Translations under genes and position numbers: made by a program
Notes under the pieces: generated by a model
Databases searched by the model: none
Seen by the model: only the letters and a program-made list of their open reading frames with translations
Told to the model about the DNA's origin: nothing
Source: Slackia sp. ZJ119
GTDB lineage: Bacteria > Actinomycetota > Coriobacteriia > Coriobacteriales > Eggerthellaceae
DNA: 64,000 nt
Reading direction: 5' to 3'
Assembly: GCF_011039175.1 (NCBI RefSeq)
Contig: NZ_JAAKEN010000016.1
Span: 1 to 64,000 of the forward strand
Shown: positions 15,899 to 25,067 of the stretch, piece by piece
Layout of the letters: each line of letters begins with the position of its first letter
How positions within the stretch are numbered: the first letter of the stretch is position 1

Positions 15899-17546
15899 GG
15901 TCGTCTCTCTTTCTCGTCTTCGCGTCCTTGTGGTTGCGAGTGGCCTTGGCTTGGCGCGGCGGCAGCGTGACCTTGGAGTTCTTTGCCGCCCACGATCCTT
16001 TATGAGTAGAACGGTCAGGTTTTGCCGCGGCATACAGCGGAATGTGGATGGTGAAGCAGGCGCCTTCGCCCTTCGCGCCCTTCACGTCGACCCAGCCGTT
16101 GTGGCGGTCGACGATCTCCTTCACGACGGCCAGGCCCACGCCCAAGCCGCCGCTTTCGCGCTGGCGGCCCGAATCGGCGCGCCAGAAGCGCGAGAACACC
16201 ATCCGGGCCTCTTCGGGCGACAGCCCGATGCCCGTGTCGCGCACCTCGATGAACGCCGTGGTGAGGTCCGACCCGACGCGCACGTTCACGCTGCCGCCTT
16301 CCGGCGTGTAGCGCACCGCGTTGGAGATGAGGTTGGCCGTGGCCTGGCGGATCATGTCGGCGTCGCCGAGCACGAGCACGTGGGGCTGCATGTCGTAGGA
16401 AAACGACAGCCCGGAATCGATGACGAAGGCCTCGTGCGTGGCCACGATGGACGTGATGAGCTCGCCCACGTCGACGACTTCAGTCTTGATGGGCGTAGAG
16501 CGGTTTTCGAGCCTCGACAGCTTCAAAATGGCGTCGACCAGGCGGCTCAAGCGCTGGACCTCGGAATTCACCGTTTCCAAGCGCTGCTCGTCGGCTTCGA
16601 ACACGCCGTCGACCATGGCTTCGACCGTGGATTGGATGGCCATGAGCGGCGTGCGCAGCTCGTGCGCCACGTCGGTGGTCAGGCGGCGCTCCAGCTCGCG
16701 GTCGCGCTCGATGGAGTCGGCCATGGCATCGAAGGTCTTGCCCAGCCGCGCGATCTCGTCTTCGCCGCGCAGCCTCGTGCGTGCGCCCATGTCGCCGGCG
16801 GCGATGGCCTCGGCCGTGGACGCCATGCGGTTGATGGGACGCACGAGCCCCTTCGCGAACAGAAAACCCAGACACGACGCCAGCACCATGGCGACGAGCG
16901 CCGCGATCATCATGGCCTGGTAGGAGTTGTCGCGCAGCTCTTGGTCCGTGCGCGTGACCAGGGCTTCCGACCCGTACACCCACACGCGGACCGAGCCGAC
17001 CGCCTTGCCGTCCACCACGATGTTCGCCGTTTCGATGCCCCTTGACGACGGCGGCGGCGCCAGGGTGTGCGTGTCGAGCCCGATGCGGTTGCCGTCGCCG
17101 GTGCGCACGGCGGCCGAGTCGTACACGATGCCGTGGTTTTCGTTGTCCGACACGACGATGCCCACGCCTTCGCTCATCGATTCGGCGTAGCGGGCGATGT
17201 CGACGACCTCTTCTCGGTACAGCGTGCCCGTGGCTTCGTAGACCTGCTCGATCTGCTTGGCCGTGGAATCGGCCAGCGACTGCATGTTTTCCTTCGTGTA
17301 GGTGCTGAAATGCTGGTCCCACACAAACGACAGCACGCCGATGGCCACGAGCACGGTCATGGCGGCGATCAGGGCAAAGGCGGCCGTCAGGCGCGTGGCG
17401 TAGGACAGGTCCCTCCAGCGCGGCAGCATGTGGTTGCGCTCTTCGGCCTCGCGGGCTTCACGGGCCGAACGCTCGCGATTCAAATTGATGGGGCCCGAGT
17501 CTTCGGGCCCGTTCGAGTACTTGTCGGAAGTGTCTTTGGCAGCCAT
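15885..17546 (-). CDS. Two-component sensor histidine kinase (553 aa)
   Basis: Two membrane segments (about 52-75 and 211-231) flank an extracytoplasmic sensor domain of about 135 residues. A HAMP domain follows (AKGLVRPINRMASTAEAIAAGD), then HisKA with the phospho-acceptor His295 in DVAHELRTPL and an HATPase domain (NLISNAVRYTPEGG, DTGIGLSPEE, GLGVGLAVVKEI). The N-terminal ~50 residues are hydrophilic and the C-terminal tail is basic. It is six bases downstream of its response regulator and overlaps purC by 14 bp. The input signal is unknown; the extracytoplasmic domain suggests an envelope or external stimulus. Confidence 0.93.
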   Translation of the reverse strand: MAAKDTSDKYSNGPEDSGPINLNRERSAREAREAEERNHMLPRWRDLSYATRLTAAFALIAAMTVLVAIGVLSFVWDQHFSTYTKENMQSLADSTAKQIEQVYEATGTLYREEVVDIARYAESMSEGVGIVVSDNENHGIVYDSAAVRTGDGNRIGLDTHTLAPPPSSRGIETANIVVDGKAVGSVRVWVYGSEALVTRTDQELRDNSYQAMMIAALVAMVLASCLGFLFAKGLVRPINRMASTAEAIAAGDMGARTRLRGEDEIARLGKTFDAMADSIERDRELERRLTTDVAHELRTPLMAIQSTVEAMVDGVFEADEQRLETVNSEVQRLSRLVDAILKLSRLENRSTPIKTEVVDVGELITSIVATHEAFVIDSGLSFSYDMQPHVLVLGDADMIRQATANLISNAVRYTPEGGSVNVRVGSDLTTAFIEVRDTGIGLSPEEARMVFSRFWRADSGRQRESGGLGVGLAVVKEIVDRHNGWVDVKGAKGEGACFTIHIPLYAAAKPDRSTHKGSWAAKNSKVTLPPRQAKATRNHKDAKTRKRDDHDRH

Positions 17547-17552
17547 GAACGA

Positions 17553-18260
17553 CTAGTTGGCCTTCGTGGGGTCCTCGAAACGATAGCCCACGCCGTGCAC
17601 GGTGTGCAGCCACTTGGGATTGCGCGGGTTGTCGCCGATCTTCGCGCGGAGGTTCTTCACGTGCGAGTCGATGGTGCGCTCGTAGCCTTCGAAGTCGTAG
17701 CCAAGCACCTTTTCCACGAGCTCCATGCGCGAATAAACGCGGCCGGGATAGCGGGAAAGCGTGGTGAGCAGTTTGAATTCGCTGGCCGTGAGGTCTATTT
17801 CCTCGCCCGAGACGAGCACCTTGTGGCCGGACACGTCAATGGTCAGCTCGCCGAATTCCAGCACTTCGCGCTGAGGCTCGGAGTCGGCATGGACGCGGCG
17901 CAGCAGGGCGCGGGAGCGGGCCACCAGTTCGCGGGGGCTGAAAGGCTTGACCAGGTAGTCGTCGGCGCCCAGCTCAAGACCGATGATGCGGTCTTCCACT
18001 TCGCCTTTCGCGGTGAGCATGATGATGGGCACGTCGGAATTGTCGCGAATGGCGCGGCAGACGCGCTCGCCGGGGACGCGGGGCAGCATGAGGTCGAGGA
18101 TGACCAGGTCGAAGTGGTGCTTCGAAAACTCTTCCAGGGCTTCCTGGCCGTCGCCGACCGCCGTAACCCAATAATTCTCGCGCTCGAGATAGGCCGTGAC
18201 GGCGTCGCGAATGTTCTTTTCGTCTTCAACAAGCAAAATGCGTCGTGTTTCGTTGCTCAT
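17553..18260 (-). CDS. OmpR-family response regulator (235 aa)
   Basis: The receiver domain has Asp56 as phosphorylation site in LVILDLMLP, Thr83 and Lys105 (DDYLVKPFSPREL). A winged-helix DNA-binding domain follows (about 130-230, with EFKLLTTLSRYPGRVYSR, RTIDSHVKNLRAKIG and VHGVGYRFE). It heads a minus-strand block with its kinase, purC, a membrane protein and purL. A GACCTTG / CAAGGTC inverted repeat at 18326-18351 lies in the upstream region shared with the divergent Tat-signal gene. Target genes cannot be told from the sequence. Confidence 0.94.
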   Translation of the reverse strand: MSNETRRILLVEDEKNIRDAVTAYLERENYWVTAVGDGQEALEEFSKHHFDLVILDLMLPRVPGERVCRAIRDNSDVPIIMLTAKGEVEDRIIGLELGADDYLVKPFSPRELVARSRALLRRVHADSEPQREVLEFGELTIDVSGHKVLVSGEEIDLTASEFKLLTTLSRYPGRVYSRMELVEKVLGYDFEGYERTIDSHVKNLRAKIGDNPRNPKWLHTVHGVGYRFEDPTKAN

Positions 18261-18421
18261 GGATAACTCCTCAAGCTTCTGATGATCTGCAGCGATACGT
18301 TTCCTACATTATTGCACACTGCAAGACCTTGAACGCCATGCGCCAAGGTCCTGTTTGCGAATATTGTAGCAATTGACGAAATGGACGCCCGAAGGGTCGG
18401 GGAAATGACACAATATCACCC

Positions 18422-20101
18422 ATGACGAAGAGCAACACACGTCCATCCTCATCTTCCCGCGCATCCTCGTCCGCCCGCGGCCGACACGGCCGCCAGGCTC
18501 GTTCGCGCACGTCGGCGCCGCTGTACGCCGGCAGTCCCAAGACGCTAGGCCCGCACGGCGGACACGTCGGCAACATCGCGGGGCTGGGCGGCATCGGCGT
18601 GTCCCACGCCAAGGCCGAAGACGCCCACACCCTGTTCAACGTGGCCGGCCTTGCCGCAGGCGGGCGCCCGCAGCGGCGGGGCGGCGCTTCAGGCAGCACC
18701 GGCGACACAGGGACGACCGGGCCTGTCTCCCCCACGTCGCGCACGCAGCCGATCGTTTCGCGCCGGGCGTTTCTCGCAGGCGCCGTCGGGGCAGGCGCCG
18801 TCGCGGTCGTTGCGGCCGGCGGCGTGTTTCTGGCCGACCGCGCCAGCAAGCAGGCCGGCGACAACGTGACCACGCTGCAGGTTCCCGACACCGCCGTTGC
18901 GCCCACGAGCGAAATGACCATGCTGGACGACTGCCGCGAGCGCATGGAGGTCGTCGGCGATTGGGAGCTGCCGTACGGGTCGCTCGTCTGGGCGACCGAC
19001 GACGAGGTGGCGGCCTGCCTCGTGCCGGCGGAAGGGGCCTCGCCGCTAACGAAGGCGGTGCTGCTCGCACTGGGCAGCGGGGAGACGACCGAGGTTCTCG
19101 GCGGCGCCGTGGGCCAAAACGAAGGCTACGAGATCTACGACGTGCGTGCCACCTCTTCGGGCATCGTCTGGGTGGAGGCCGACATCTTGGACGGCGTCTG
19201 GCGCGTGTACGACGCCCCGCTCGACGCAGCCTCGTTCGCCTTGGGCGAACCGGCGCTGCTGGACGAGGGCGAGACGGCCCTATGGGAGACCCCGACGATC
19301 GGCATCGTTTCCGACCAGGCGTTTTGGCAGGTTCTGCCGCAGCCTGACGGCGACGCGTCCACCGAGGACTCGCTGCTGAAGGTGCATCGGTTCGGCGACG
19401 CGGACAGCCAGGTCTGGTACCGGTCGCACGGGCGCATGGCCACGCCCCCCTATTCGTGCGAAGACGCCGTGGTGATCACGCCGCGCGTCGACGCGTCCGG
19501 CGTCTATTACCAGTTGGTGCGCATCGACTCGAACAGCGGCGACGTGACCGACACGCTCACCTTGCCCGGATCGATGAAGCCGCTGGAGGCCGGATACGGC
19601 GCCACGGGCTTCGCGTTTTCCTTCGACGCATGGTACGACTACGGCGGCGGCATCGCGAACATCGGCACGTACACGCCCACCGCAAACCCGAACGGGTCGA
19701 CCGACGCCTATTCGCAGGCGTCGTGGATCTGCTACGACCGCTCGCCCACCGCGCCGCCCGCCTGGTGCGGGGACTACTTCATGGTGAAGGGCAGGTCAAA
19801 CGTCGTGGGCGTCGACATCAACGCAGGTCAGACGTTTGCGCTCCCCGTGGAAGACGGGGCCGACACCTACGGGGAGTACCTGGCCACGACCGGCCGGAGA
19901 AGCACGGCCGTCACTTACGCGAACGTGAACTACACGCCGCTTTCCGGCGAACCGGTGAAATGCTGCAAGGTGAAGGTGTGGCAGCCGGTCGTCGGCGGCG
20001 CAGGCAGCAGTGACGAGGACGGTGGCGAGGGTAGCGAGGATGCCGAGGGCAGCGAGGGCAGCGGCACCGAGAGCGGCAGCGGCGGCGACGCGGAAGCGTA
20101 G
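18422..20101 (+). CDS. Exported or membrane-anchored protein with internal twin-arginine motif (559 aa)
   Basis: I do not recognise a family. The first ~110 residues are Ser/Arg/Gly-rich. SRRAFLAGAVGAGAVAVVAAGG at about residues 113-134 looks like a Tat signal or a membrane anchor, though placed unusually far from the start. The region after it is Trp/Tyr/Asp-rich with repeated short strands (GSLVWATDDEVAACL, GIVWVEADILDGVWRVYDA, QAFWQVLPQPDG), which suggests a beta-propeller. The end is a Gly/Ser/Glu-rich tail that stops at TAG 20099-20101. No clear ribosome site precedes the ATG at 18422, so the start is uncertain. Confidence 0.7.
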   Translation: MTKSNTRPSSSSRASSSARGRHGRQARSRTSAPLYAGSPKTLGPHGGHVGNIAGLGGIGVSHAKAEDAHTLFNVAGLAAGGRPQRRGGASGSTGDTGTTGPVSPTSRTQPIVSRRAFLAGAVGAGAVAVVAAGGVFLADRASKQAGDNVTTLQVPDTAVAPTSEMTMLDDCRERMEVVGDWELPYGSLVWATDDEVAACLVPAEGASPLTKAVLLALGSGETTEVLGGAVGQNEGYEIYDVRATSSGIVWVEADILDGVWRVYDAPLDAASFALGEPALLDEGETALWETPTIGIVSDQAFWQVLPQPDGDASTEDSLLKVHRFGDADSQVWYRSHGRMATPPYSCEDAVVITPRVDASGVYYQLVRIDSNSGDVTDTLTLPGSMKPLEAGYGATGFAFSFDAWYDYGGGIANIGTYTPTANPNGSTDAYSQASWICYDRSPTAPPAWCGDYFMVKGRSNVVGVDINAGQTFALPVEDGADTYGEYLATTGRRSTAVTYANVNYTPLSGEPVKCCKVKVWQPVVGGAGSSDEDGGEGSEDAEGSEGSGTESGSGGDAEA

Positions 20102-20276
20102 GGTGCAAGCAGTGGCGCCGAGGGTGGTGGCACCGACGGAGGCAGCAGCGGCGACTGAGCCAGAATCGGCGCGGGCAGAAACGCCGGGCGGCGCGACGGC
20201 GCCGAGGGTAGCAGCGGCGAGCCTGCGGAAGGCGCCAGCGAAGGCGGCAGCACCGACGGGAGCAGGCTTTGCGCGG
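20102..20276 (+). other. In-frame continuation of the low-complexity tail beyond the stop codon
   Basis: After the TAG at 20099-20101 the same frame encodes GASSGAEGGGTDGGSSGD, meets TGA at 20156-20158, and later again reads DGAEGSSGEPAEGASEGG up to about 20270. The composition matches the tail of the upstream protein, so this was probably coding or arose by repeat expansion. Confidence 0.6.
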
Positions 20277-20634
20277 TGCAAATTAACAGGCTGTGGCAAC
20301 GTTTGACAACGGATGCTCGATTTTTGTGCAGTTATGCAGGCTGTGGCAGTGTCAGGGCAAGGTCCGTTCGGGCAACGAATTGTCCCATGGCTTCTGACCA
20401 GGCATTTTGAAAAATAGGAAGTTAGTTAAAGGTAATATTTTGGCTCTAAGACAGGAATTCTCTGCCATAACCTGCATAACTGCACAAAATTCCCGATTTC
20501 GCTGTCAAACGCTGCCACAGCCTGCATAACTGCACCGCAGGCCGCTTTCGTTGTGTAGGCATTGCCACAGCCTGCATAACTGTCCGAAACGGCCGCTTTC
20601 GTTGCCGGGCGTTGCCACAGCCTGCACAACTGCA
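20277..20634. repeat. Inverted array of 24-bp repeats, family A/B copy 1
   Basis: Repeats with core GCAGTTATGCAGGCTGTGGC lie forward at 20277-20300 and 20327-20350. Reverse copies are at 20461-20484, 20511-20534, 20561-20584 and 20611-20634. All steps within an arm are exactly 50 bp, leaving 26-bp spacers that are partly conserved (CAAAA...GTCAAAC). The ~110-bp centre (20351-20460) matches, in reverse, the centre of copy 2 at 54549-54646. A transcript would form a stem of roughly 75 bp. Confidence 0.85.
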
Positions 20635-20698
20635 CCGACGGACCCCCGCCGCCGATCTCGGCTTGGCGAAAAACACGCCTCCGCCGGCGCGAGGCCGG

Positions 20699-21400
20699 CT
20701 AGCGCACCGCTCGCAGAACGGCCTGGGCGCAAAGCGCGGCGGCGACCACTTTCACCAGGTCGATGATGACGAACGGCGCAACCGTGGCCAAGAAGGACTC
20801 GAGCGGCCCCACGTGCATGACCGCCATGAACCAGGCCCAGCCGCACACGTAGGCCACCGCCACGTACGCGATCGACGCAACGATCGACGCCGCAAGGTTG
20901 CGTTGCCGTACCTGAGCCTCTTTCAGTATCGGACGGCCGCCGCGCATCGGCACGCCGAGCGCACGTCGCAGCGCCGCCAAAACCACCAGCGCCAGCGCCG
21001 CTCCTACCAGGTATCCCCACAAATAGCCGCCGGTCGGGCCAAGCAGCACCCCGATGCCGCCGCGCATGCCCGAAAACACCGGCAGGCCCACCGCGCCCAG
21101 CAGCTCGTAGCCGGCGATGGCGGCCAGGCATTCTTTCGGCGGCAGCACGACGATGGCAAAGGCCACCGCGAAGATCTGCAGCGTCACAGGCACAGGGCCG
21201 ATAGGAATCGTCACCCAGGCAGACACAGCGATGATCGCGATGCACAGCGCGACCCGGGCCATCGCGCGAGTGCGCGACGGAGCCGCAGCCCCGCCCGTCG
21301 CAGCGGCCCGGTCGGACGAGCCGCCGGACGCAACGCCCACCTGGGGCGATTCCTGTTCGGCGGCATCAGTTGGCAGGCCGGTGGAAGCATTGGTGTTCAT
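20699..21400 (-). CDS. bioY: Biotin transporter substrate-binding subunit BioY (233 aa)
   Basis: BioY is the S-component of biotin ECF transporters. Typical features are VTIPIGPVPVTLQIFAVAFA, GYELLGAVGLPVFSGMRGG and GPTGGYLWGYLVGA, with six hydrophobic segments. The N-terminal ~45 residues are a variable hydrophilic extension. The ATG at 21400 follows GGAAGGA. No dedicated EcfAT genes are adjacent; it could use a shared module or work alone. The birA gene lies 4 kb away. Confidence 0.93.
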   Translation of the reverse strand: MNTNASTGLPTDAAEQESPQVGVASGGSSDRAAATGGAAAPSRTRAMARVALCIAIIAVSAWVTIPIGPVPVTLQIFAVAFAIVVLPPKECLAAIAGYELLGAVGLPVFSGMRGGIGVLLGPTGGYLWGYLVGAALALVVLAALRRALGVPMRGGRPILKEAQVRQRNLAASIVASIAYVAVAYVCGWAWFMAVMHVGPLESFLATVAPFVIIDLVKVVAAALCAQAVLRAVR

Positions 21401-21501
21401 GAAGGGTCCTTCCGATCAGACACGGTCGCAACGCCGCTCGCACGGCGGCGGGGAAACCATGCTAGCAAAAGCACGTCGATCGCGAACCTCGGCACACGTC
21501 A

Positions 21502-21539
21502 AAGGGTGACAATAAGGCCATCGGCCGATTATCACCCTT
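21502..21539. promoter_or_regulatory. Hairpin upstream of bioY
   Basis: AAGGGTGACAATAAGGCC (21502-21519) pairs with GGCCGATTATCACCCTT (21523-21539) with two irregularities. It lies about 100 bp upstream of the bioY start and could be an operator, a leader hairpin or a terminator for the gene behind it. Confidence 0.45.
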
Positions 21540-21550
21540 CTCGGCAAACC

Positions 21551-21674
21551 CCCACGCCGGCCGAAACCCCTGCGCCGGCGGTCCACCGCCCCGGCCGGTC
21601 CACTGCCCCGGCCGGTCCACCGCCCTGCCGAAATGCCCACGCCGGCCGAAACCCCTGCGCCGGCGGTCCACCGC
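21551..21674. repeat. 39-bp perfect direct repeat, period 85 bp, in GC-rich DNA
   Basis: The segment beginning CCCACGCCGGCCGAAACCCC is identical at 21551-21589 and 21636-21674. Shorter CCGGCCGGTCCAC units fill the gap. The region lies between the MATE gene and bioY and holds no supported gene. Confidence 0.75.
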
Positions 21675-21813
21675 ACCGGCCGGTCCACCGCGCCGGCCGA
21701 AACCCGCGCGCCGGCCGAAGCGCCCTCCGCGGCCGAATGGCGCGGCCCGTGCAACGACCCCTGTCATGCCTTGGCCGGCCCCGAATCCGCGAAACGGCAC
21801 CTGCGGCGTTTCC

Positions 21814-23397
21814 CTAAAACTTCGCCTTGATCTCGCCTGCCTGCAGCTTCTTCAGGCGGCGCATCTCGAACGCCACGAAGACGACCGTCGCGAAGATGGA
21901 CAGGCAGTCGGCCGCCGGCACCGCGAAATACAGCGCATCGAGCCCGGTCAGGCCCGGCACCAGGTGCGGCAGCGCCAGAGGCAGCGCCAGATAGAGCGGA
22001 ATGAGGAACAGGATCTGGCGCGTGAGGGACAAAAAGATCGACTTCATGGGCTGGCCGGTGGCCTGGAAGTAGTTGGAGCTGACGATCTGGAAGCCCACGA
22101 GCGGCAGCACCGACAGCTGCACGCGCAGCGCGAACACCGTGAAGTCGCGCAGCGCCGGCTCGTGGATGCCGAAGATGCCGACGATCTGCTCGGGGAACAG
22201 CTGGATGAACGCCCATTCCACCGTCGCGATGACCGTGGCCGCGCCGATGCCCCACCACAGCGTCTTCTTCACGCGCACATAGAGCCGCGCCCCGTAGTTG
22301 TAGCCCAAAAGCGGCTGCAGCGCCACTGCCGTGCCGATGAGCGCGAACACCCCGAACATGGCCACGCGCTGCACGACGCCGATGGACGCAAGCGCCCCTT
22401 CCGTCCCCACCGGATGCGCGGCGCCGTATTGGTTGAGCAGGTTGTTCAGCACGAAGTTCACCAGCGCCATGCCCACCTGCATGACGAAGCTGGCAAATCC
22501 AAGCGCAAAGATCATCTTTACCGTGCCCCAGCGCAAGCCCATGAAGCGCGGCCGAATGCGCATGGGGGCGCTCGGCGTGATCAGGAAGTACCACAGCACG
22601 AACGCGCACGAAAACGCCTGGCCGCAAATGGTCGCGAGCGCACTGCCCTGCACGCCCCAGCCGCACACCATGACGAACCAGTAGTTGAACACCGTGCAGG
22701 CCACCGCGCCGATGACCATGGTCACGAGCGCCCGGTTGGGAGCGCCGGCCGTGCGGATGAAGTTGTTCACGCCCATGCCGATGCACTGGAAGATGAAGCC
22801 GCACGAAATGATCTGGATGAACGAACGCGCGTAGTCCCAGTCTTCGGGCGTCGCGCCCGATATGGACAGCAGCGCGTCGATGAACGGCGTGTGGGCAAGC
22901 ACCGCCACGACGACCGCCAGCGCGATGCTCAGCGTCACCGTGTTGCCGAGGCTGCGGTTGGCCTCGTCTTGGCGCCCCTCGCCCAATCGCAGGGCCGCCA
23001 GCGCGTTGCCGCCGTTGCCGACGAGCATTGAAATGGCCATGAACACCGTCATGACAGGCATGGCCACTGTGGCCGTGGCCAGGCCGATCTCGCCCATGGC
23101 CTGACCGAGGAAGATGGAGTCGATGACGTTGTACGCGCCGTTGACCAGCATGCCGATGATGGACGGAATGGCGAACTCCGTGATGAGCAGCGGGATGGAG
23201 CCCGTGCCCATGCGCGTGACCTTCTCGCCCGGGCCGCCCGAACCGCTGCCGCCCCTGCCGCCCGGGCCGTCGAGGCGCCTCTCCTCTGCCGCTTCGTGCC
23301 GGCCCGACGCCGCACCGGCTTTTTCGACCGCCGCGCCTACGCCTTCGCCTGTTCGCCCTTCCGGCGCTGCCTTCGCTTCGCTGTTTCCGCTCGCCAT
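21814..23397 (-). CDS. MATE-family efflux transporter (527 aa)
   Basis: This is an integral membrane exporter, with sequence PLLITEFAIPSIIGMLVNGAYNVIDSIFLG at the first helix and a matching second half, as in the 12-helix MATE/MepA family that exports drugs or metabolites using Na+ or H+. The N-terminal ~65 residues are a hydrophilic Gly/Glu/Arg-rich extension not usual for the family. The ATG at 23397 has GGAAGG ten bases upstream. The substrate is unknown. Confidence 0.92.
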   Translation of the reverse strand: MASGNSEAKAAPEGRTGEGVGAAVEKAGAASGRHEAAEERRLDGPGGRGGSGSGGPGEKVTRMGTGSIPLLITEFAIPSIIGMLVNGAYNVIDSIFLGQAMGEIGLATATVAMPVMTVFMAISMLVGNGGNALAALRLGEGRQDEANRSLGNTVTLSIALAVVVAVLAHTPFIDALLSISGATPEDWDYARSFIQIISCGFIFQCIGMGVNNFIRTAGAPNRALVTMVIGAVACTVFNYWFVMVCGWGVQGSALATICGQAFSCAFVLWYFLITPSAPMRIRPRFMGLRWGTVKMIFALGFASFVMQVGMALVNFVLNNLLNQYGAAHPVGTEGALASIGVVQRVAMFGVFALIGTAVALQPLLGYNYGARLYVRVKKTLWWGIGAATVIATVEWAFIQLFPEQIVGIFGIHEPALRDFTVFALRVQLSVLPLVGFQIVSSNYFQATGQPMKSIFLSLTRQILFLIPLYLALPLALPHLVPGLTGLDALYFAVPAADCLSIFATVVFVAFEMRRLKKLQAGEIKAKF

Positions 23398-23603
23398 GCG
23401 CTTCAAACCTTCCGCCGCATTCTCTTCTTTTTCCTTTTTTCGTAACTTTTTATTTTAGCAATCGGACATCCTGCATCAAAGAACAGGTCTTTTTGAGTGC
23501 ATTCTTGATCGGTAAAAGGGTGACGGCATTCATGCTGAAGCTTTGGCGCAACCCGTTATGCTACACTGTATGCTCGCTTGTTCTTCGATTGCTAGGAGCA
23601 CGA

Positions 23604-24875
23604 ATGGCCCTCCATGCCAAGAAGCCGTCGCAAGACGCCTCTCCTGCCCCCCACGAACCCGCACACTCCGCCCCCCGACACGCCAACATGCTCGACCCCG
23701 AAGCGGCCGAAGAGCTCTTCGAAGAGATGCATCAGAAAACGCCGCCAGGGCTGAAGGTCTTCGGCATCTTGAGCATCGTCGTCGGCGCGGCGCTGCTGCC
23801 GAATTCGGTGAGGGCGCTGCTTTCGATCGGCGACATCTTCCAGGCAGGAAGCACCGACTACGTCACGATCGTGTCGCAAGTGCTGCTCTGCGTGCTTCTT
23901 GTCGAGCTCGTCGTCACGTTCGCGCTCTCCATCGTGCTGGGCGTGCGCCTGCTGCTCAACAAGCGGCGCGGGGCGCGGCACATCGCCGAAGCCATGATCT
24001 TGCTGCTCATCGTCGATCTGCTGTGCCGGCTCATGCTGTTCGGCATCGAGTGGGAGCTCGTCGTCGACCTGGTCTCCGGCGGCGTGCTCATAGCCATGCT
24101 CACGTTCATCGACCCGACGCTTTCCGAAGAGCGCGAGCTGGCACGGCGCCTGCGCCGCATGGAAACGCGCGAAAGCGCCGAAGAAGGGACGCTGGGGCTT
24201 GACGAGACGGGGCGCGGCTTCATCGCGCTTGACTTCTTCAACCTGTTCTGGATCTTCGTGATCGCGTGCGTGCTCGGCGACGTCATCGAAACCATCTACC
24301 ACGTCCTCGTCGTCGATCCCGGCCACTACCAGGTCCGGGCCGGCATGTTGTGGGGGCCGTTCTCGCCCATCTACGGATTCGGCGCCGTGCTGATGACGCT
24401 GGCGCTCAACCACTTCCACAAGGCCAACGCGTTCGTCATCTTCTTGGTCAGCGCCGTCATCGGCGGGGCGTTCGAATACGCCGTCAGCTGGTTTCTGCAG
24501 TTCGCGTTCGGCGTGGTGGCCTGGGACTACTCGGGCACGTTCTTGAACATCGGAGGGCGCACCAACTTCATGTTCATGTGCATGTGGGGCGTGCTCGGCT
24601 TCGTGTGGATCAAGCTTTTGCTGCCGTGGATGTTGCGCTTGGTGAACATGATTCCCTGGCAGTGGCGCTATTCGGTGACGACCGTCTGCGCGTTGCTCAT
24701 GCTGTTCGACGGCTTCATGACGCTGGCCACGCTGAACTGCTGGTACGAGCGCATGGCCGGGATCCCGCCCGACACCGCGCTGGCGCAGTACTGCGCGACG
24801 CATTTCGACAACGCGTTCATGGAGCAGCGGTTCCAGTCGATGTCAATCGATCCGTCCATGTCGACACGCGCGTAG
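23604..24875 (+). CDS. Multi-pass membrane protein, putative ABC-transporter type IV (CmpB) family (423 aa)
   Basis: The C-terminal half (LGDVIETIYHVLVVDPGHYQVRAGMLWGPFSPIYGFGAVLMTL, GGAFEYAVSWFLQFAFGVVAWDYSG, NIGGRTNFMFMCMWGVLGFVWIKLLLPW) fits the PF06541 family, whose transport role is only predicted. The N-terminal half has further membrane helices. About eight helices are visible. The ATG at 23604 has AGGAG at 23594-23598. It is divergent from the MATE gene. Confidence 0.8.
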   Translation: MALHAKKPSQDASPAPHEPAHSAPRHANMLDPEAAEELFEEMHQKTPPGLKVFGILSIVVGAALLPNSVRALLSIGDIFQAGSTDYVTIVSQVLLCVLLVELVVTFALSIVLGVRLLLNKRRGARHIAEAMILLLIVDLLCRLMLFGIEWELVVDLVSGGVLIAMLTFIDPTLSEERELARRLRRMETRESAEEGTLGLDETGRGFIALDFFNLFWIFVIACVLGDVIETIYHVLVVDPGHYQVRAGMLWGPFSPIYGFGAVLMTLALNHFHKANAFVIFLVSAVIGGAFEYAVSWFLQFAFGVVAWDYSGTFLNIGGRTNFMFMCMWGVLGFVWIKLLLPWMLRLVNMIPWQWRYSVTTVCALLMLFDGFMTLATLNCWYERMAGIPPDTALAQYCATHFDNAFMEQRFQSMSIDPSMSTRA

Positions 24876-25067
24876 AAGAGGCGGAGAAGGCCGCGGGGCG
24901 TGCTCGCAGGCCGACGGGGCGGGGCGCAAGCCTGCGGACGCCGGCAGAAGCGCCGACGCGAAGCTTCAAGCGACAGCAGAGGCACTGGTGGCGCGGCAGA
25001 GGCGGCAGGACCAGGACGGACGACGGCCCTGGCTCCCCTGGCCCCGGCTTCGCCCGCACCCATCGCG

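Noticed and set aside
20277-20634. CRISPR array (24-bp repeats, 26-bp spacers)
   Set aside because: Repeats are inverted about a centre, spacers are similar to one another, repeat copies are imperfect, and there are no cas genes.
20426-20635. Small Cys/Tyr/Gly-rich peptide (repeated YAGCGN / LCRLWQR) encoded in the inverted array
   Set aside because: It results from translating the 24-bp repeats; similar peptides appear in several frames and there is no ribosome site.
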